This document shows positions 17,419 to 26,280 of a stretch of 64,000 bases of DNA, piece after piece. Numbering within the stretch: position 1 is the stretch's first letter; each line of letters begins with the position of its first letter. A program made the translations under genes and the position numbers. Below the pieces are notes generated by a model. It did not search any database. It was not told where the DNA came from and saw only the letters and a list, made by a program, of their open reading frames with translations. The stretch covers positions 62,001-126,000 of the forward strand of contig NZ_JAPWBR010000001.1 in NCBI RefSeq assembly GCF_041433555.1, written 5' to 3'. This stretch comes from Granulicatella sp041433555 (GTDB lineage Bacteria; Bacillota; Bacilli; Lactobacillales; Aerococcaceae).

Positions 17419-17688
17419 CTACCAACTTGCTTTTTGAACGCCTGGAATCAATCCTTGATGCGCTAATTCTCTAAACTTAATACGAGACATTCCAAATTTA
17501 CGCATCACTCCTCTTGGGCGACCATCGATTTCATCACGACGGTTGAGGCGGTTTGGGTTGGAATCTTTAGGAAGTTTTCTTAGCCCTTCAATGTCTCCAG
17601 CTTGCTTTAATGCATAGCGTTTTTCAGCGTAACGTTCGATGAGCGCTTGCTGTTTTTGATACTTTGCAATTTTAGATTTCTTTGCCAT
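17419..17688 (-). CDS. rpsN: 30S ribosomal protein S14, zinc-independent paralogue
   Basis: The 89-residue S14 ends in MRKFGMSRIKFRELAHQG and PGVQKASW. It lacks the paired CxxC motifs of the zinc-binding short form and has the longer length of the C-minus type. In Firmicutes this copy replaces the zinc form during zinc starvation, under Zur repression. The upstream region carries a near-perfect Zur box, consistent with that role. Confidence 0.95.
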   Translation of the reverse strand: MAKKSKIAKYQKQQALIERYAEKRYALKQAGDIEGLRKLPKDSNPNRLNRRDEIDGRPRGVMRKFGMSRIKFRELAHQGLIPGVQKASW

Positions 17689-17705
17689 TTTCTTCTCTTC
17701 TTTCT

Positions 17706-17726
17706 AAATCGAAATAATTACGTTTT
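17706..17726. promoter_or_regulatory. Zur box upstream of the rpsN paralogue
   Basis: The site AAATCG-AAATAATTACG-TTTT matches the Bacillus-type Zur consensus AAATCGTAATNATTACGATTT at 18 of 20 defined positions, with the two mismatches placed symmetrically. It covers the predicted transcription start, so zinc-loaded Zur would block initiation. Confidence 0.75.
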
Positions 17727-17728
17727 AC

Positions 17729-17757
17729 ATTGTATCAATTGTTCCTTTTAAAATCAA
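17729..17757 (-). promoter_or_regulatory. rpsN promoter
   Basis: A TTGATT -35 (17752-17757) and TACAAT -10 (17729-17734) are spaced by 17 bases. The Zur box lies immediately downstream. Confidence 0.75.
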
Positions 17758-17786
17758 GTGGTTTAAACGCTCTTTTTTGACAAAAG

Positions 17787-17818
17787 AAAAAGCCTAGGCT
17801 AAAACACCTAGACTTTTC
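17787..17818 (-). terminator. Terminator of the LPXTG adhesin gene
   Basis: A hairpin AAAAGcCTAGG/CCTAGaCTTTT with one mismatch, followed on the minus strand by a T-rich tract, lies about ten bases beyond the adhesin stop. Confidence 0.6.
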
Positions 17819-17827
17819 TTCATTGCA

Positions 17828-20800
17828 TTAAGCATTCATTTCTTTTTTCTTTGTCAAAACGATGAGCCCTGCAACTGTACTCATGACCGCTACGACAATT
17901 GCTACAACTCCACTTTCTGTACCTGTATTTGGTAACTCCGGTTGTTTTGGTGTTGGAGGTACCTCTGTTGTGACAGGCGGTTCTTCAGTTGTTGTGACAG
18001 GCGGTTCTTCAGTTGTTGTGACAGGCGGTTCTTCAGTTGTTGTAACAGGTGGTTCTTCAGTTGTTGTAACAGGTGGTTCTTCAGTTGTTGTCGTTGGCGG
18101 TGTATACGTATTTTGGAAGGCTTTCTCTTCTGGATACGCTACAGAGGCAACATAAGCATTTCCGTCTTGAGTGACTGTAATCGTCACTTCTTTTTGGGTT
18201 GAATCGTATTGAATCGTTTCATCGGTTCCTGCGACTTCCACGACTTTATACTTGTACGTTCCAGCTTTTTCAAATGTCACATCTTTAAAGGTAATCGTTC
18301 CATTTGCTTGTGCTGTTGTTGTCGCTAGAACTTCTCCATCTCCATTCAACAAGTTGAAAGTGAATTCTCCATCGACGATTGAACGTCCTTCTAATTTCTT
18401 CGTGAAAATAAGGTCTACTTTCACTGGATCCACTAGATGGTTCGTAATTGTCGTTTTACCATCTTCCGTCTTCACTTCATTGTAATATCCAGCAGGCACT
18501 GAAATTTCATCCACTGTATATTCATACGCTTTACCATTAAGTGATTTTGGTAGTCCTGTAAAGGTATATTTCCAACCATTGGCTGCATTCAATGTCACTG
18601 GAGTACCGTAAGCCACTCCATTTTGTTTCAATTGAACCGTAATTGAAGCACGAAGACCTAATTTATCTTCGTTATCATTCCACGTTTTTTCTACAGTATG
18701 CTGCGTTTCCGCACGTTTATTCAAGACATAGAATCCTTGAGTCGATTTTTCTTGAGAGCCTTCGTAGTCATCACCGTAGTTTTCTGGTAATTTCTCACGA
18801 ACTTTCCAATCCTTAATATTTGGATCGATGATGGTATCTTTGCTCGTCTTCTTCAACGTACCTTTCCAGCCGTTTTCTTCGTTTAACTCGATAGTGGCAA
18901 CGACTTTATCTGGTTCAGACTCACGATACAATTCCATCGTAATACTTGTGACTTCTGAACTGCGATTTTTCCAGTCTTTTTTAACAAGGAAGTACTGAGG
19001 TAATTGGTTTTGAACCGTATTCGATACCCCAAAGTTTGTTAAATCTGCCGCGTCACGGTTGACGTAATACGTGTTAGAAGAAATCTTTCCGTTCAACTCT
19101 CCGCTCTCTTCATAAGCTGGTGATTTCATCGGAACATCGAAGTTAATATCTTCTCCTGGTTCGATAACTTCTGGATTAACCATCACGATTTTCAGCGCGG
19201 TTACTTTGCTATAGTCGTCCACGTTTTCTACCCAGCCGGCTGCATTCACGCCTTCTGCTGGATTGTCTGGTAAATCGGAACCAGTATTGTAATAGACTTT
19301 AAATCCGCTTGGTGCAACGACCGGTCCAGTCACAATATTGGCAAACCCATGAACATCGCCCTTCACTGGCAACTTGTCATAAAGCACAAAGTGACGGAAA
19401 GTCTCGTTCGTGTTATTCACCGTACGTAGACGGTACTTGAAGTTTTCTTCATAGTCCATCAATTGAAGCGTCTTGTTCCAAACCGTATCTGTATCTTTTT
19501 TGATTAATTTTTCAGAACGAATTTGAGTTGGTACTGTCACAATGGTGTTGGAACGAGCTCCTATTAGACGCTCTGTTTTATCTCCATTTCCATTGACATC
19601 GTACTCATCCACTTCACCCTTACTATTTAACTGAATAAAGGCTTTATCATCAATGCTTTCCTTATCGGTTACAAAGTAGACGCGGTTTTCATTTTTCTTG
19701 AATGTATCTACTGACGAAGGAGTTGCTTCTGATGTGATACGCGCCTTGAACGTAATTTTTGGATAAGCGAGTTTTGTTGGCTCCACTTTTTCTTTTAATT
19801 TGAAAATAACAGCCTGACGATTCGAGTCATTGTAGTTGTCAATCACTTCAACGTCTACTGGAATATTTGAGTTTTTCAACTCTTCAAACTTAATTCCTTC
19901 TGGTAATAAGTCGATAAAACGAGGATTCTCAAACTCAACAACTGAAGGAAGTGAGAAGAAGTCCGCTGAAATATTGTATTCAACTACTTCATCAACCGCT
20001 CCAGTATCGTTACTCGTTGTTGTTTTTGCTAGTCCAATCTTAATAGCAAGTTCTTCTGCTTGAATCTTCCCGATATGTTCTGAATTAAATGGAATTTCTT
20101 TACTATCTGTAGTTAGAAGCTTTCCTGTAAACTTCGCTGTATTTGGGAAGTTTTTATTTAATAAAGAAGCATTGTCATAAAGGACTCCTGTAGAAACATG
20201 CATACGGAAAGTAAAGCCTTCGTTTGGATCAATTTGTTTCCCATCTTTTAGACGGATGATAATTTTCTTAATCGTTTGTTGTGTTTGTGGGGCTTGTTCT
20301 TTCGTGATTTCTCCAGATTGTACTTTGGCTGCCGTATCTTTATTTTGTTGAACAGCTGCCTTATCCACCACTTCTTCAGGTGCAATTTCTGTTTCGTTAC
20401 CATCTTTATCCACTGCAAAGAATTGCACTTTTTCTGAAGGGCCATATAACGCCTTAATGCTGTAGAAGAACAATTGTGGATCAAGGTCTTTATCTTCAAT
20501 CGTTAATTCTGTAATTGGGTATGGTGTTTGGTTGTTCATTTCAATCAAATACGTACCCATACTATTTTTCGTCATGTCGTGGTTTGAACCTTCGCGAATC
20601 TTCAACTTGTTCTCTCCACGTTTCACCGTGAAATTCCCTGGAAGAAGTTGAGGACGCAAGCGAATCTTCACATCATCTTCTGCTGATTTTTGGTCCGCTG
20701 GCGTTTCATTAAATGGATGCCAATCTACTTTCACATGATTCAAGTAATAGTCCTTATCGCCAGTTTTAGCTCCTGGGAATTTTAAATATAATTCCAGTTT

Positions 20801-21817
20801 CGCTAATTGATTCAGCGCATTGGCTTCTTGCATATTGTCTGCTGTGATGGTATACGAAACCGTACCATCCCCATTATCTGTCCAACCTGGATTTTTAGAT
20901 GCATCAAATTGTGCCGTTCTCGTATTTCCTTGTTCATCCGTATAAGTTGGAAGTGTATCCGTCACGACAATCTTTTCCATGAGTCGGTTTCTTTGATGCC
21001 AAGTTCCTTCATGGTTAAAGTCTGCACGGAATTTGAAAAGAACATATTCCGGATTATCGATATAGCCATTTGCATTCGATGTTCCGCCATATTGTCTAGT
21101 GCCATCATAGGAATAGTAATCATTTCCTGGAAGCTTCAACACATTCATATCCAATGTTTTCACACGGAAAGTTGCATCTCCTGTGGCTTCTTTAATCACT
21201 GTACCGTCTTGATCTTTCCACGATACATTCGCACTGACTTCATATCCTTTAGGGGTCAATCCTTTTTTGAAGTTCATTGTATAAGAGAACGTTACAGAAG
21301 TAGTTGAATCGAGCTCTTTCAAATGCACACGAGCAATTCTGTCATTGCCTTCTGTTAAATATTCGACATTTTTAATAAAGCTAGCATTCCCAACTTTAAA
21401 AGTATCGATATATTTCCCTTCATAACGAATATCAATGTATGAATCTGTCAGAGTTCCTGTTAACCCTTGCGCATCTAATGCAACTTCTCCCACACGCATT
21501 GATAGTGGCCAGTCTTCTGCTCCCGTTGAAGTAGAGATTTTTACGGAGTTTTTCCCTACCGCTGAAGTGTCCCGTTTGTTACGAACACGAGCGACTTCCG
21601 TTGTATTCGCCGTAACTTCTGGCGCAACCGTCGTTTCAGATACCTGTTCTGTTGATTGCGACGTTTCAGTAGTAGCTTCCGTACTTGCAGTTGTTGTCTC
21701 TTGAGAGGTAGTCGATTCTAACTGTTCTACCGCGACTACACTTGCCGGTAGAGCACTTGCAAGGAATAAGTTCATTAACATCACTAAATGAACAATTCTT
21801 GTATATGTTTTTTTCAT
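17828..21817 (-). CDS. LPXTG cell-wall adhesin with Cna-B and pilin isopeptide domains
   Basis: The 1329-residue surface protein starts at MKKTYTRIVHL (AAAGGAG upstream; an earlier in-frame ATG at 21841 is unsupported). A signal peptide is followed by a Ser/Thr-rich stretch, then a long beta-rich region (about 80-940) probably made of adhesin-type domains. Two Cna-B-like domains follow (about 955-1134; KKDWKNR, VEKTWNDNEDKLG). A Spy0128/FctA-like pilin isopeptide domain (about 1135-1242) comes next, then PPVTTTEE repeats, and LPNTG at 1295-1299 with a membrane helix and KKK tail for sortase anchoring. Ligand unknown. Confidence 0.92.
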   Translation of the reverse strand: MKKTYTRIVHLVMLMNLFLASALPASVVAVEQLESTTSQETTTASTEATTETSQSTEQVSETTVAPEVTANTTEVARVRNKRDTSAVGKNSVKISTSTGAEDWPLSMRVGEVALDAQGLTGTLTDSYIDIRYEGKYIDTFKVGNASFIKNVEYLTEGNDRIARVHLKELDSTTSVTFSYTMNFKKGLTPKGYEVSANVSWKDQDGTVIKEATGDATFRVKTLDMNVLKLPGNDYYSYDGTRQYGGTSNANGYIDNPEYVLFKFRADFNHEGTWHQRNRLMEKIVVTDTLPTYTDEQGNTRTAQFDASKNPGWTDNGDGTVSYTITADNMQEANALNQLAKLELYLKFPGAKTGDKDYYLNHVKVDWHPFNETPADQKSAEDDVKIRLRPQLLPGNFTVKRGENKLKIREGSNHDMTKNSMGTYLIEMNNQTPYPITELTIEDKDLDPQLFFYSIKALYGPSEKVQFFAVDKDGNETEIAPEEVVDKAAVQQNKDTAAKVQSGEITKEQAPQTQQTIKKIIIRLKDGKQIDPNEGFTFRMHVSTGVLYDNASLLNKNFPNTAKFTGKLLTTDSKEIPFNSEHIGKIQAEELAIKIGLAKTTTSNDTGAVDEVVEYNISADFFSLPSVVEFENPRFIDLLPEGIKFEELKNSNIPVDVEVIDNYNDSNRQAVIFKLKEKVEPTKLAYPKITFKARITSEATPSSVDTFKKNENRVYFVTDKESIDDKAFIQLNSKGEVDEYDVNGNGDKTERLIGARSNTIVTVPTQIRSEKLIKKDTDTVWNKTLQLMDYEENFKYRLRTVNNTNETFRHFVLYDKLPVKGDVHGFANIVTGPVVAPSGFKVYYNTGSDLPDNPAEGVNAAGWVENVDDYSKVTALKIVMVNPEVIEPGEDINFDVPMKSPAYEESGELNGKISSNTYYVNRDAADLTNFGVSNTVQNQLPQYFLVKKDWKNRSSEVTSITMELYRESEPDKVVATIELNEENGWKGTLKKTSKDTIIDPNIKDWKVREKLPENYGDDYEGSQEKSTQGFYVLNKRAETQHTVEKTWNDNEDKLGLRASITVQLKQNGVAYGTPVTLNAANGWKYTFTGLPKSLNGKAYEYTVDEISVPAGYYNEVKTEDGKTTITNHLVDPVKVDLIFTKKLEGRSIVDGEFTFNLLNGDGEVLATTTAQANGTITFKDVTFEKAGTYKYKVVEVAGTDETIQYDSTQKEVTITVTQDGNAYVASVAYPEEKAFQNTYTPPTTTTEEPPVTTTEEPPVTTTEEPPVTTTEEPPVTTTEEPPVTTEVPPTPKQPELPNTGTESGVVAIVVAVMSTVAGLIVLTKKKEMNA
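17957..18100 (-). repeat. 24-bp tandem repeats coding PPVTTTEE
   Basis: Five 24-bp units begin at 17981, 18005, 18029, 18053 and 18077, with a partial unit at 17957-17980. They encode the proline/threonine wall-spanning stalk of the adhesin. Units differ by only a few bases, so copy number may vary between strains. Confidence 0.92.
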
Positions 21818-21870
21818 AGTTTTCTCCTTTAAATTTCGCATTTTAACTCGATTCTATTATAACAATAAAG

Positions 21871-21884
21871 TTAACATTTGTTAA
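21871..21884. promoter_or_regulatory. Palindrome upstream of the adhesin gene
   Basis: TTAACA-TT-TGTTAA lies just upstream of a TATAAT -10 for the adhesin. Its core is the same 12-mer as the proposed LarR box at 11215. The regulator is unknown. Confidence 0.35.
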
Positions 21885-21968
21885 TTTATTTTAAGAATTC
21901 TTGTATCCACAAGGTTTGAAGCGACACATCTCATTTTCCCCAATTTCGTTTTCAATCTCCAACAACAA

Positions 21969-21996
21969 AAAAGAGAGCTTTTTCAAAGCTCTCTTT
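21969..21996 (-). terminator. cdaA-cdaR-glmM terminator
   Basis: AAAGAGAGCTTT pairs with AAAGCTCTCTTT, and a TTTTTTG tract follows on the minus strand, about 20 bases beyond the glmM stop. Confidence 0.88.
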
Positions 21997-22016
21997 CCTT
22001 ATCGTTTATTCTAAAA

Positions 22017-23369
22017 TTAGTCAATTCCAACTTCTTTGCGAACAACATCCGCGATACGTGTAACGTAGTCGTGAACCAGTTCATCTGTTGGGGCTTCTAC
22101 CATGACACGAACAAGCGGCTCTGTACCACTTGGACGTACAAGAACGCGGCCGTTTCCTGCCATTTCTGCTTCAACAGCATCGATGACTTCTTTAATCGCT
22201 GGAACTTCCATCACGCCATTTTTATCGCTCACACGGATGTTCACTAATTCTTGTGGGTATGTTGGCACTTCACTTGCTAATTCGCTTAATGATTTGCCAG
22301 TTTGTTTCATCACATTCATTAATTGAATTCCTGAAAGTAAGCCGTCCCCTGTTGTGTTTAAATCAAGGATAACGATATGTCCTGATTGTTCTCCACCGAA
22401 GTTGTAGTTGTTTTTACGCATTTCTTCAACAACGTAACGGTCGCCTACAGCTGTTTGAAGGGCAACCATGCCTTCTGCTTCCACCGCTTTATGGAATCCT
22501 AAGTTACTCATCACCGTTGATACGATTGTATCTTTGCTTAGCGTTCCTTGGTTCTTGAAGTGTTTACCAAGGATGAACATGATTTTATCGCCATCAACGA
22601 TTTCGCCATTTTCATCCACTGCGATACAGCGGTCGCCGTCTCCATCGAAGCTTAATCCAAGGTCTGCGCCTGTTTTTTTCACAAAGGCCACTAACGCTTC
22701 TGGATGTGTTGATCCAACACCGTCGTTAATATTAACACCATTTGGTTTGTCTCCCATTGTGTGGAAGTCTGTGTCTAAGTCAGCGAATAGACGTGTTAAC
22801 ATTGAAGCCGTTGCTCCATTCGCTCCGTCTAGTGCTACTTTAATTCCAGATAATGAATCCACTGTATTTTGTAGGAATTGGCTGTATTTCAATGTTCCTT
22901 CTAAATACTCATCCACTGTTCCTAATGCATCTGTGGAAGGGCGTGGTAATGTATCTTCTTTAGCATCTAATAATGCTTCGATTTGTGCTTCCGTTTCATC
23001 CGTTAATTTGAACCCGTCTGAACCGAAGAATTTAATTCCGTTATCTTGTGCTGGGTTGTGTGACGCTGAAATCATAACCCCAGCTACAGCCCCTTGCATA
23101 CGTGTTAAGTACGCAACACCTGGAGTTGGAATGACTCCAAGTTGCATTACTTCAATCCCTACAGAAAGTAATCCTGCGATTAAAGCATGCTCTAATAATT
23201 GGCCTGAAATACGAGTGTCACGCCCCACTAATACGCGTGGATGTGCGTTTCCTTCCGCTTGTTGCAATAAAACGTAACCGCCGTAACGACCTAGTTTAAA
23301 TGCCAATTCAGGTGTTAATTCTGCATTCGCTACTCCGCGAACGCCATCTGTTCCAAAATATTTCCCCAT
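22017..23369 (-). CDS. glmM: Phosphoglucosamine mutase
   Basis: The 450-residue alpha-D-phosphohexomutase converts glucosamine 6-phosphate to glucosamine 1-phosphate for UDP-GlcNAc synthesis. It begins MGKYFGTDGVRG and carries the phosphoserine loop SASHNP (Ser103), the metal loop DGDGDR, GGEQSGH and the phosphate-binding RPSGTEP. The start at 23369 has AAGGAG upstream; an ATG six codons earlier lacks one. It is third in the cdaA-cdaR-glmM operon. In other Firmicutes GlmM binds and inhibits CdaA, linking wall synthesis and c-di-AMP. Confidence 0.97.
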   Translation of the reverse strand: MGKYFGTDGVRGVANAELTPELAFKLGRYGGYVLLQQAEGNAHPRVLVGRDTRISGQLLEHALIAGLLSVGIEVMQLGVIPTPGVAYLTRMQGAVAGVMISASHNPAQDNGIKFFGSDGFKLTDETEAQIEALLDAKEDTLPRPSTDALGTVDEYLEGTLKYSQFLQNTVDSLSGIKVALDGANGATASMLTRLFADLDTDFHTMGDKPNGVNINDGVGSTHPEALVAFVKKTGADLGLSFDGDGDRCIAVDENGEIVDGDKIMFILGKHFKNQGTLSKDTIVSTVMSNLGFHKAVEAEGMVALQTAVGDRYVVEEMRKNNYNFGGEQSGHIVILDLNTTGDGLLSGIQLMNVMKQTGKSLSELASEVPTYPQELVNIRVSDKNGVMEVPAIKEVIDAVEAEMAGNGRVLVRPSGTEPLVRVMVEAPTDELVHDYVTRIADVVRKEVGID

Positions 23370-23390
23370 AGTGTTGTTCTCCTTCACCCG

Positions 23391-24425
23391 TTATTGGGCT
23401 TGTGTTGTTTGTTCTTTTGTGGTTTCTGTCGGTTCTTCTGTTGTCACAGTTTGTGTGGTCGACGCCTCTGTCGCCGTTAGACTGTTCCTTGTCACCGTAA
23501 TTGTAACCTCGATGGTTTCAGGTGAAATGCTATGCACCCCTGAAGGCAGCGTCAACGTAATTGTTTTAGTTGTCGACTGCGTAATATTGCTCACGTCCAC
23601 CAATACAGGTATTGCCTTGATTTGGTCTAAGCTCGACTGAGCTCCTAAAATTGTAACTTGCTTAGTAGTAGAATTCAATAAATATGAATAGTTCGATGAA
23701 GATCCTGTTGTCGTTAAGACTAATGGAACGGTCTTTTGACTCGATGAAATTGACACGCGAACTTGTACGCGTTCTGGATCAATTTTCACCGCTACCGGTT
23801 TTCCTGTTGCATCTAATGCTTGTAATTGAGCCGTAGTCGTATAGTCTGTTTTTGTTCCTTCAGGAATCGCCACATTTGCGACGACTTTATCCACTTGATT
23901 TACGATGGATGTTGCTGCTTTCACTGTTACAGTTGCTGGTGAAGCGACTCCTTCGCCGACTTGATAACCATTTCCAACACTTGAAGCATCGGCCTTCACG
24001 ACAACCGGAACTTCCTTCGTCGTAATCTTTTCGATGTTAATTTCTACCGTTTCTGGAGACACGATTCCATGAACTCCTGTCGGTAATCCTGTCACCTCAA
24101 GTGTGATGGTGTGTTTTCCTTCGCCTAATTCTGTTAAATTAGGTGTTTTCACACGATAGGTACCATTGCCTGTTGTGCTTAACAGTAAGCTGCTAGACCC
24201 TTCAAGTCGTAAAGCGACTGAATCAGGTAATCCTGTTACGGCATATTCATCACTATTGATATCCACATAGATGGGTACATTCGTAATCGTATTTGAACTT
24301 GATTGTGGATTTAATGATGATGAACGCAAGCCTCCATTTGCATCGGTTGCTAACGCGAATAGGAAGATGGTTAAAATAAACGACATCACTAGTAAGAATG
24401 ATTTACGATTCATCCATTCAGCCAT
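23391..24425 (-). CDS. cdaR: CdaR, YbbR-domain regulator of CdaA
   Basis: The 344-residue protein has one N-terminal membrane helix (FLLVMSFILTIFLFALA), an extracellular region of three or four YbbR repeats (recurring VPIYVDI, VPVVVKA and IPVLVDV segments about 80 residues apart), and a Thr/Glu-rich tail. CdaR binds the cyclase CdaA through the membrane and tunes its activity. The start overlaps the cdaA stop by eight bases, with AAAGGAGG upstream; a longer frame from 24497 is not supported. Confidence 0.93.
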   Translation of the reverse strand: MAEWMNRKSFLLVMSFILTIFLFALATDANGGLRSSSLNPQSSSNTITNVPIYVDINSDEYAVTGLPDSVALRLEGSSSLLLSTTGNGTYRVKTPNLTELGEGKHTITLEVTGLPTGVHGIVSPETVEINIEKITTKEVPVVVKADASSVGNGYQVGEGVASPATVTVKAATSIVNQVDKVVANVAIPEGTKTDYTTTAQLQALDATGKPVAVKIDPERVQVRVSISSSQKTVPLVLTTTGSSSNYSYLLNSTTKQVTILGAQSSLDQIKAIPVLVDVSNITQSTTKTITLTLPSGVHSISPETIEVTITVTRNSLTATEASTTQTVTTEEPTETTKEQTTQAQ

Positions 24426-25263
24426 TTGAACGACCTCCTTTGAAGAAGTCACGTACCCAACGAACAATCGTTGGTTCTGCATCTCCTTGGTCTTCAACCA
24501 CTAGTTGTTCAGATAGAACCTCTACTAATTCGCTTGAACTTAACTCACGGTGTAATTTTTCGCGAATCGCAACGCTGACTTTCCCTGTTTCTTCAGAAAT
24601 GATAATCGTAATCGCATCGCTCACTTCACTCAGTCCGATAGCGGCACGGTGACGCGTTCCTAATTCTTTCGGAATCATCTTATTCTCAGAAAGTGGCAAG
24701 TAGCACGCTGCTGCGGCAATCTTGTAGTCACGAATAATTACTGCCCCATCGTGAAGCGGTGTGTTTGGAATGAAAATATTCGTGATCAACTGATTGGAGA
24801 TATCTGAATGAATCGGAATCCCTGTATTGATAAACTCTTCCAATGAGTTGCCTTGTTCGATAGAAATCAACGCCCCGATACGACGTTTCGCCATATATTG
24901 AATCGCTGTATTCAATTCGGAAATCATGACTTCTGCTTCGTTCGCACTTTCGTATTTACGAGAGAAGAAGTTTGAACGACCGATGTGCTCTAACCCACGA
25001 CGAATTTCCGGTTGGAAAACAATCAGAGCTGCTACAACTCCCCATTGAATCACGAAGTTCATAATCCAGTCCAAGGTGTTCAACCCAAGGAAGAAACTGA
25101 GGAACTTAATTGCTGCGATTACCGCAATTCCCTTCATTAGGTTAATCGCACGAGTTCCTTTAATAATGACTAAAATATTATAGAGTATATACCACACAAT
25201 CAGAATATCAATCAGATTGCGAAAACTCCCCCATGAAAATAAACTGTCCCAATTTATTTGCAT
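24418..25263 (-). CDS. cdaA: Diadenylate cyclase CdaA
   Basis: The 281-residue enzyme makes c-di-AMP from two ATP. Three N-terminal membrane helices (about 15-85) precede a DisA_N (DAC) domain with the catalytic motifs DGA (172-174) and RHR (204-206). c-di-AMP controls potassium and osmolyte uptake and wall homeostasis. It is the first gene of the operon, and a TATAAT -10 for it lies at 25300-25305 on the minus strand. Confidence 0.96.
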   Translation of the reverse strand: MQINWDSLFSWGSFRNLIDILIVWYILYNILVIIKGTRAINLMKGIAVIAAIKFLSFFLGLNTLDWIMNFVIQWGVVAALIVFQPEIRRGLEHIGRSNFFSRKYESANEAEVMISELNTAIQYMAKRRIGALISIEQGNSLEEFINTGIPIHSDISNQLITNIFIPNTPLHDGAVIIRDYKIAAAACYLPLSENKMIPKELGTRHRAAIGLSEVSDAITIIISEETGKVSVAIREKLHRELSSSELVEVLSEQLVVEDQGDAEPTIVRWVRDFFKGGRSNG

Positions 25264-25299
25264 AAAGTTAACCTCTCTTCCACCAATATGTACCTTTCT

Positions 25300-25305
25300 A
25301 TTATA
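25300..25305 (-). promoter_or_regulatory. cdaA operon -10 element
   Basis: TATAAT on the minus strand lies 37 bases before the cdaA start. The -35 region is weak. Confidence 0.5.
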
Positions 25306-25408
25306 GCACAGATAGCCCCTAAACTAAAAAGTGCACGATTATTAATATAACAATAAAAATCAAGTGAGTTAAAACGTAAATGTTCTCACAGAATTCGGAA
25401 AATAATCA

Positions 25409-25433
25409 TTTACAAAAACGCTTACATATGTTA
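25409..25433 (+). promoter_or_regulatory. Possible promoter with cre-like site and dyad before the 31-aa peptide
   Basis: TTTACA (25409-25414) and TAACCT lie 17 bases apart. The reverse complement of 25413-25426 reads TGTAAGCGTTTTTG, close to a cre. TTACATATGTTA (25422-25433) resembles the dyad at 11215. All of this is suggestive only. Confidence 0.3.
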
Positions 25434-25488
25434 ACCTGAGCTTGAAATAGCACTACAAAATAACATCCATTCAAAAGGAGGAACTATC

Positions 25489-25584
25489 ATGAAAGACGAT
25501 CGTAAGGGATATTTTATTGCTGGAGTTTTAGGTTTGCTCACTTATTTTGTAGGAAGCACCATTTACTATTTATTAACTCATTAA
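25489..25584 (+). CDS. Small single-span membrane peptide
   Basis: This 31-residue frame has a strong AAAGGAGG eight bases before its ATG. A charged start (MKDDRKG) is followed by one hydrophobic segment (YFIAGVLGLLTYFVGSTIYY) and a short LLTH tail. No double-glycine leader or cysteine motif is present. It lies 125 bases upstream of three small paralogous genes on the same strand and may share their transcript. It could be a regulatory or toxic membrane peptide; no family was recognised. Confidence 0.6.
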   Translation: MKDDRKGYFIAGVLGLLTYFVGSTIYYLLTH

Positions 25585-25709
25585 TAATTTTGTACAACAG
25601 ATATTTACAACAAGCGCGAGGTTCTAGAAACTTTTTAATCGAAATGGAACTCGCATTGGTACCCATGATATGTATGGAAACTACCTAAGGCCGTAACAGG
25701 AGGTCAACT

Positions 25710-25997
25710 ATGTCAGTTTTTACTCTAGGAAATTATACAGTGCATCTAGGCACAGATTTACTTGGGTTTCAGTTACCTGAAGGGTTAAAGATTATATCTT
25801 CTCGTACACTTCAAACTTACTTATTTATCCTATATAACTCTGACACAGACAGCTGTGATATTATCAATGGCGGTAACGCATCTTACATTATTCAACACCA
25901 TCAAATTTTCGTTGAAATAGCGTTTCCTGATGAATTTCAATACATCCTTCACCCTGATTTTGAAGGACACAGTCATCATTTAGGGGGGATAGAATGA
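25710..25997 (+). CDS. Small protein of unknown family, paralogue 1 of 3
   Basis: The 95-residue protein starts MSVFTLGNYTVHLG and is predicted to be beta-rich and cytosolic, with no signal peptide or membrane helix. The LGNYTVHL opening, the ILYNSDTDSCDI hairpin-like middle and a late IFVEIAFP strand recur in the next two genes. AGGAGG precedes the ATG, and the stop overlaps the next start by four bases. It ends in a His-containing HSHHLGGIE tail absent from the others. Function unknown. Confidence 0.7.
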   Translation: MSVFTLGNYTVHLGTDLLGFQLPEGLKIISSRTLQTYLFILYNSDTDSCDIINGGNASYIIQHHQIFVEIAFPDEFQYILHPDFEGHSHHLGGIE

Positions 25998-26278
25998 CAT
26001 TCCAAAATTTTTTCATTGGAGATTATACAGTTCAAATTCCTCTTTCTTTTGAAGTGATTCATCAAGAAAACGAAGAGCTAATAGTATTAATTCCACCTAC
26101 TTATCACAGCACTGCACGTATATATATCTGCCCAGAAACTAAACAATTACACTTCACGAATCTCGGATTGATGAAAGTAAGAATTGCGGAAGAAAACATT
26201 CAAATAATTCCGTTAAAAAAAGAAGAGTATTCTTTTCTGAATCTGAATCGTGATGCTATTGATTTAATGGAGGAGTAA
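25994..26278 (+). CDS. Small protein of unknown family, paralogue 2 of 3
   Basis: The 94-residue protein contains FIGDYTVQIP near its start, then IYICPETKQLHF and IQIIPLKKEE, aligning with its neighbours over the whole length at low identity. GGGGGGAT serves as ribosome binding site inside the preceding gene, whose end it overlaps by four bases. It has an extra acidic C-terminal tail (NRDAIDLMEE). No enzymatic motif is visible and the function is unknown. Confidence 0.7.
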   Translation: MTFQNFFIGDYTVQIPLSFEVIHQENEELIVLIPPTYHSTARIYICPETKQLHFTNLGLMKVRIAEENIQIIPLKKEEYSFLNLNRDAIDLMEE

Positions 26279-26280
26279 AA

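Noticed and set aside
17954..18110. CRISPR-like regular repeats
   Set aside because: The units are contiguous 24-bp codon repeats of a wall protein with no spacers and no cas genes.
22468..23277. 269-codon plus-strand frame opposite glmM
   Set aside because: It is fully inside a clear glmM on the other strand, Ser/Pro-rich as expected of an antisense frame, and without a start signal.
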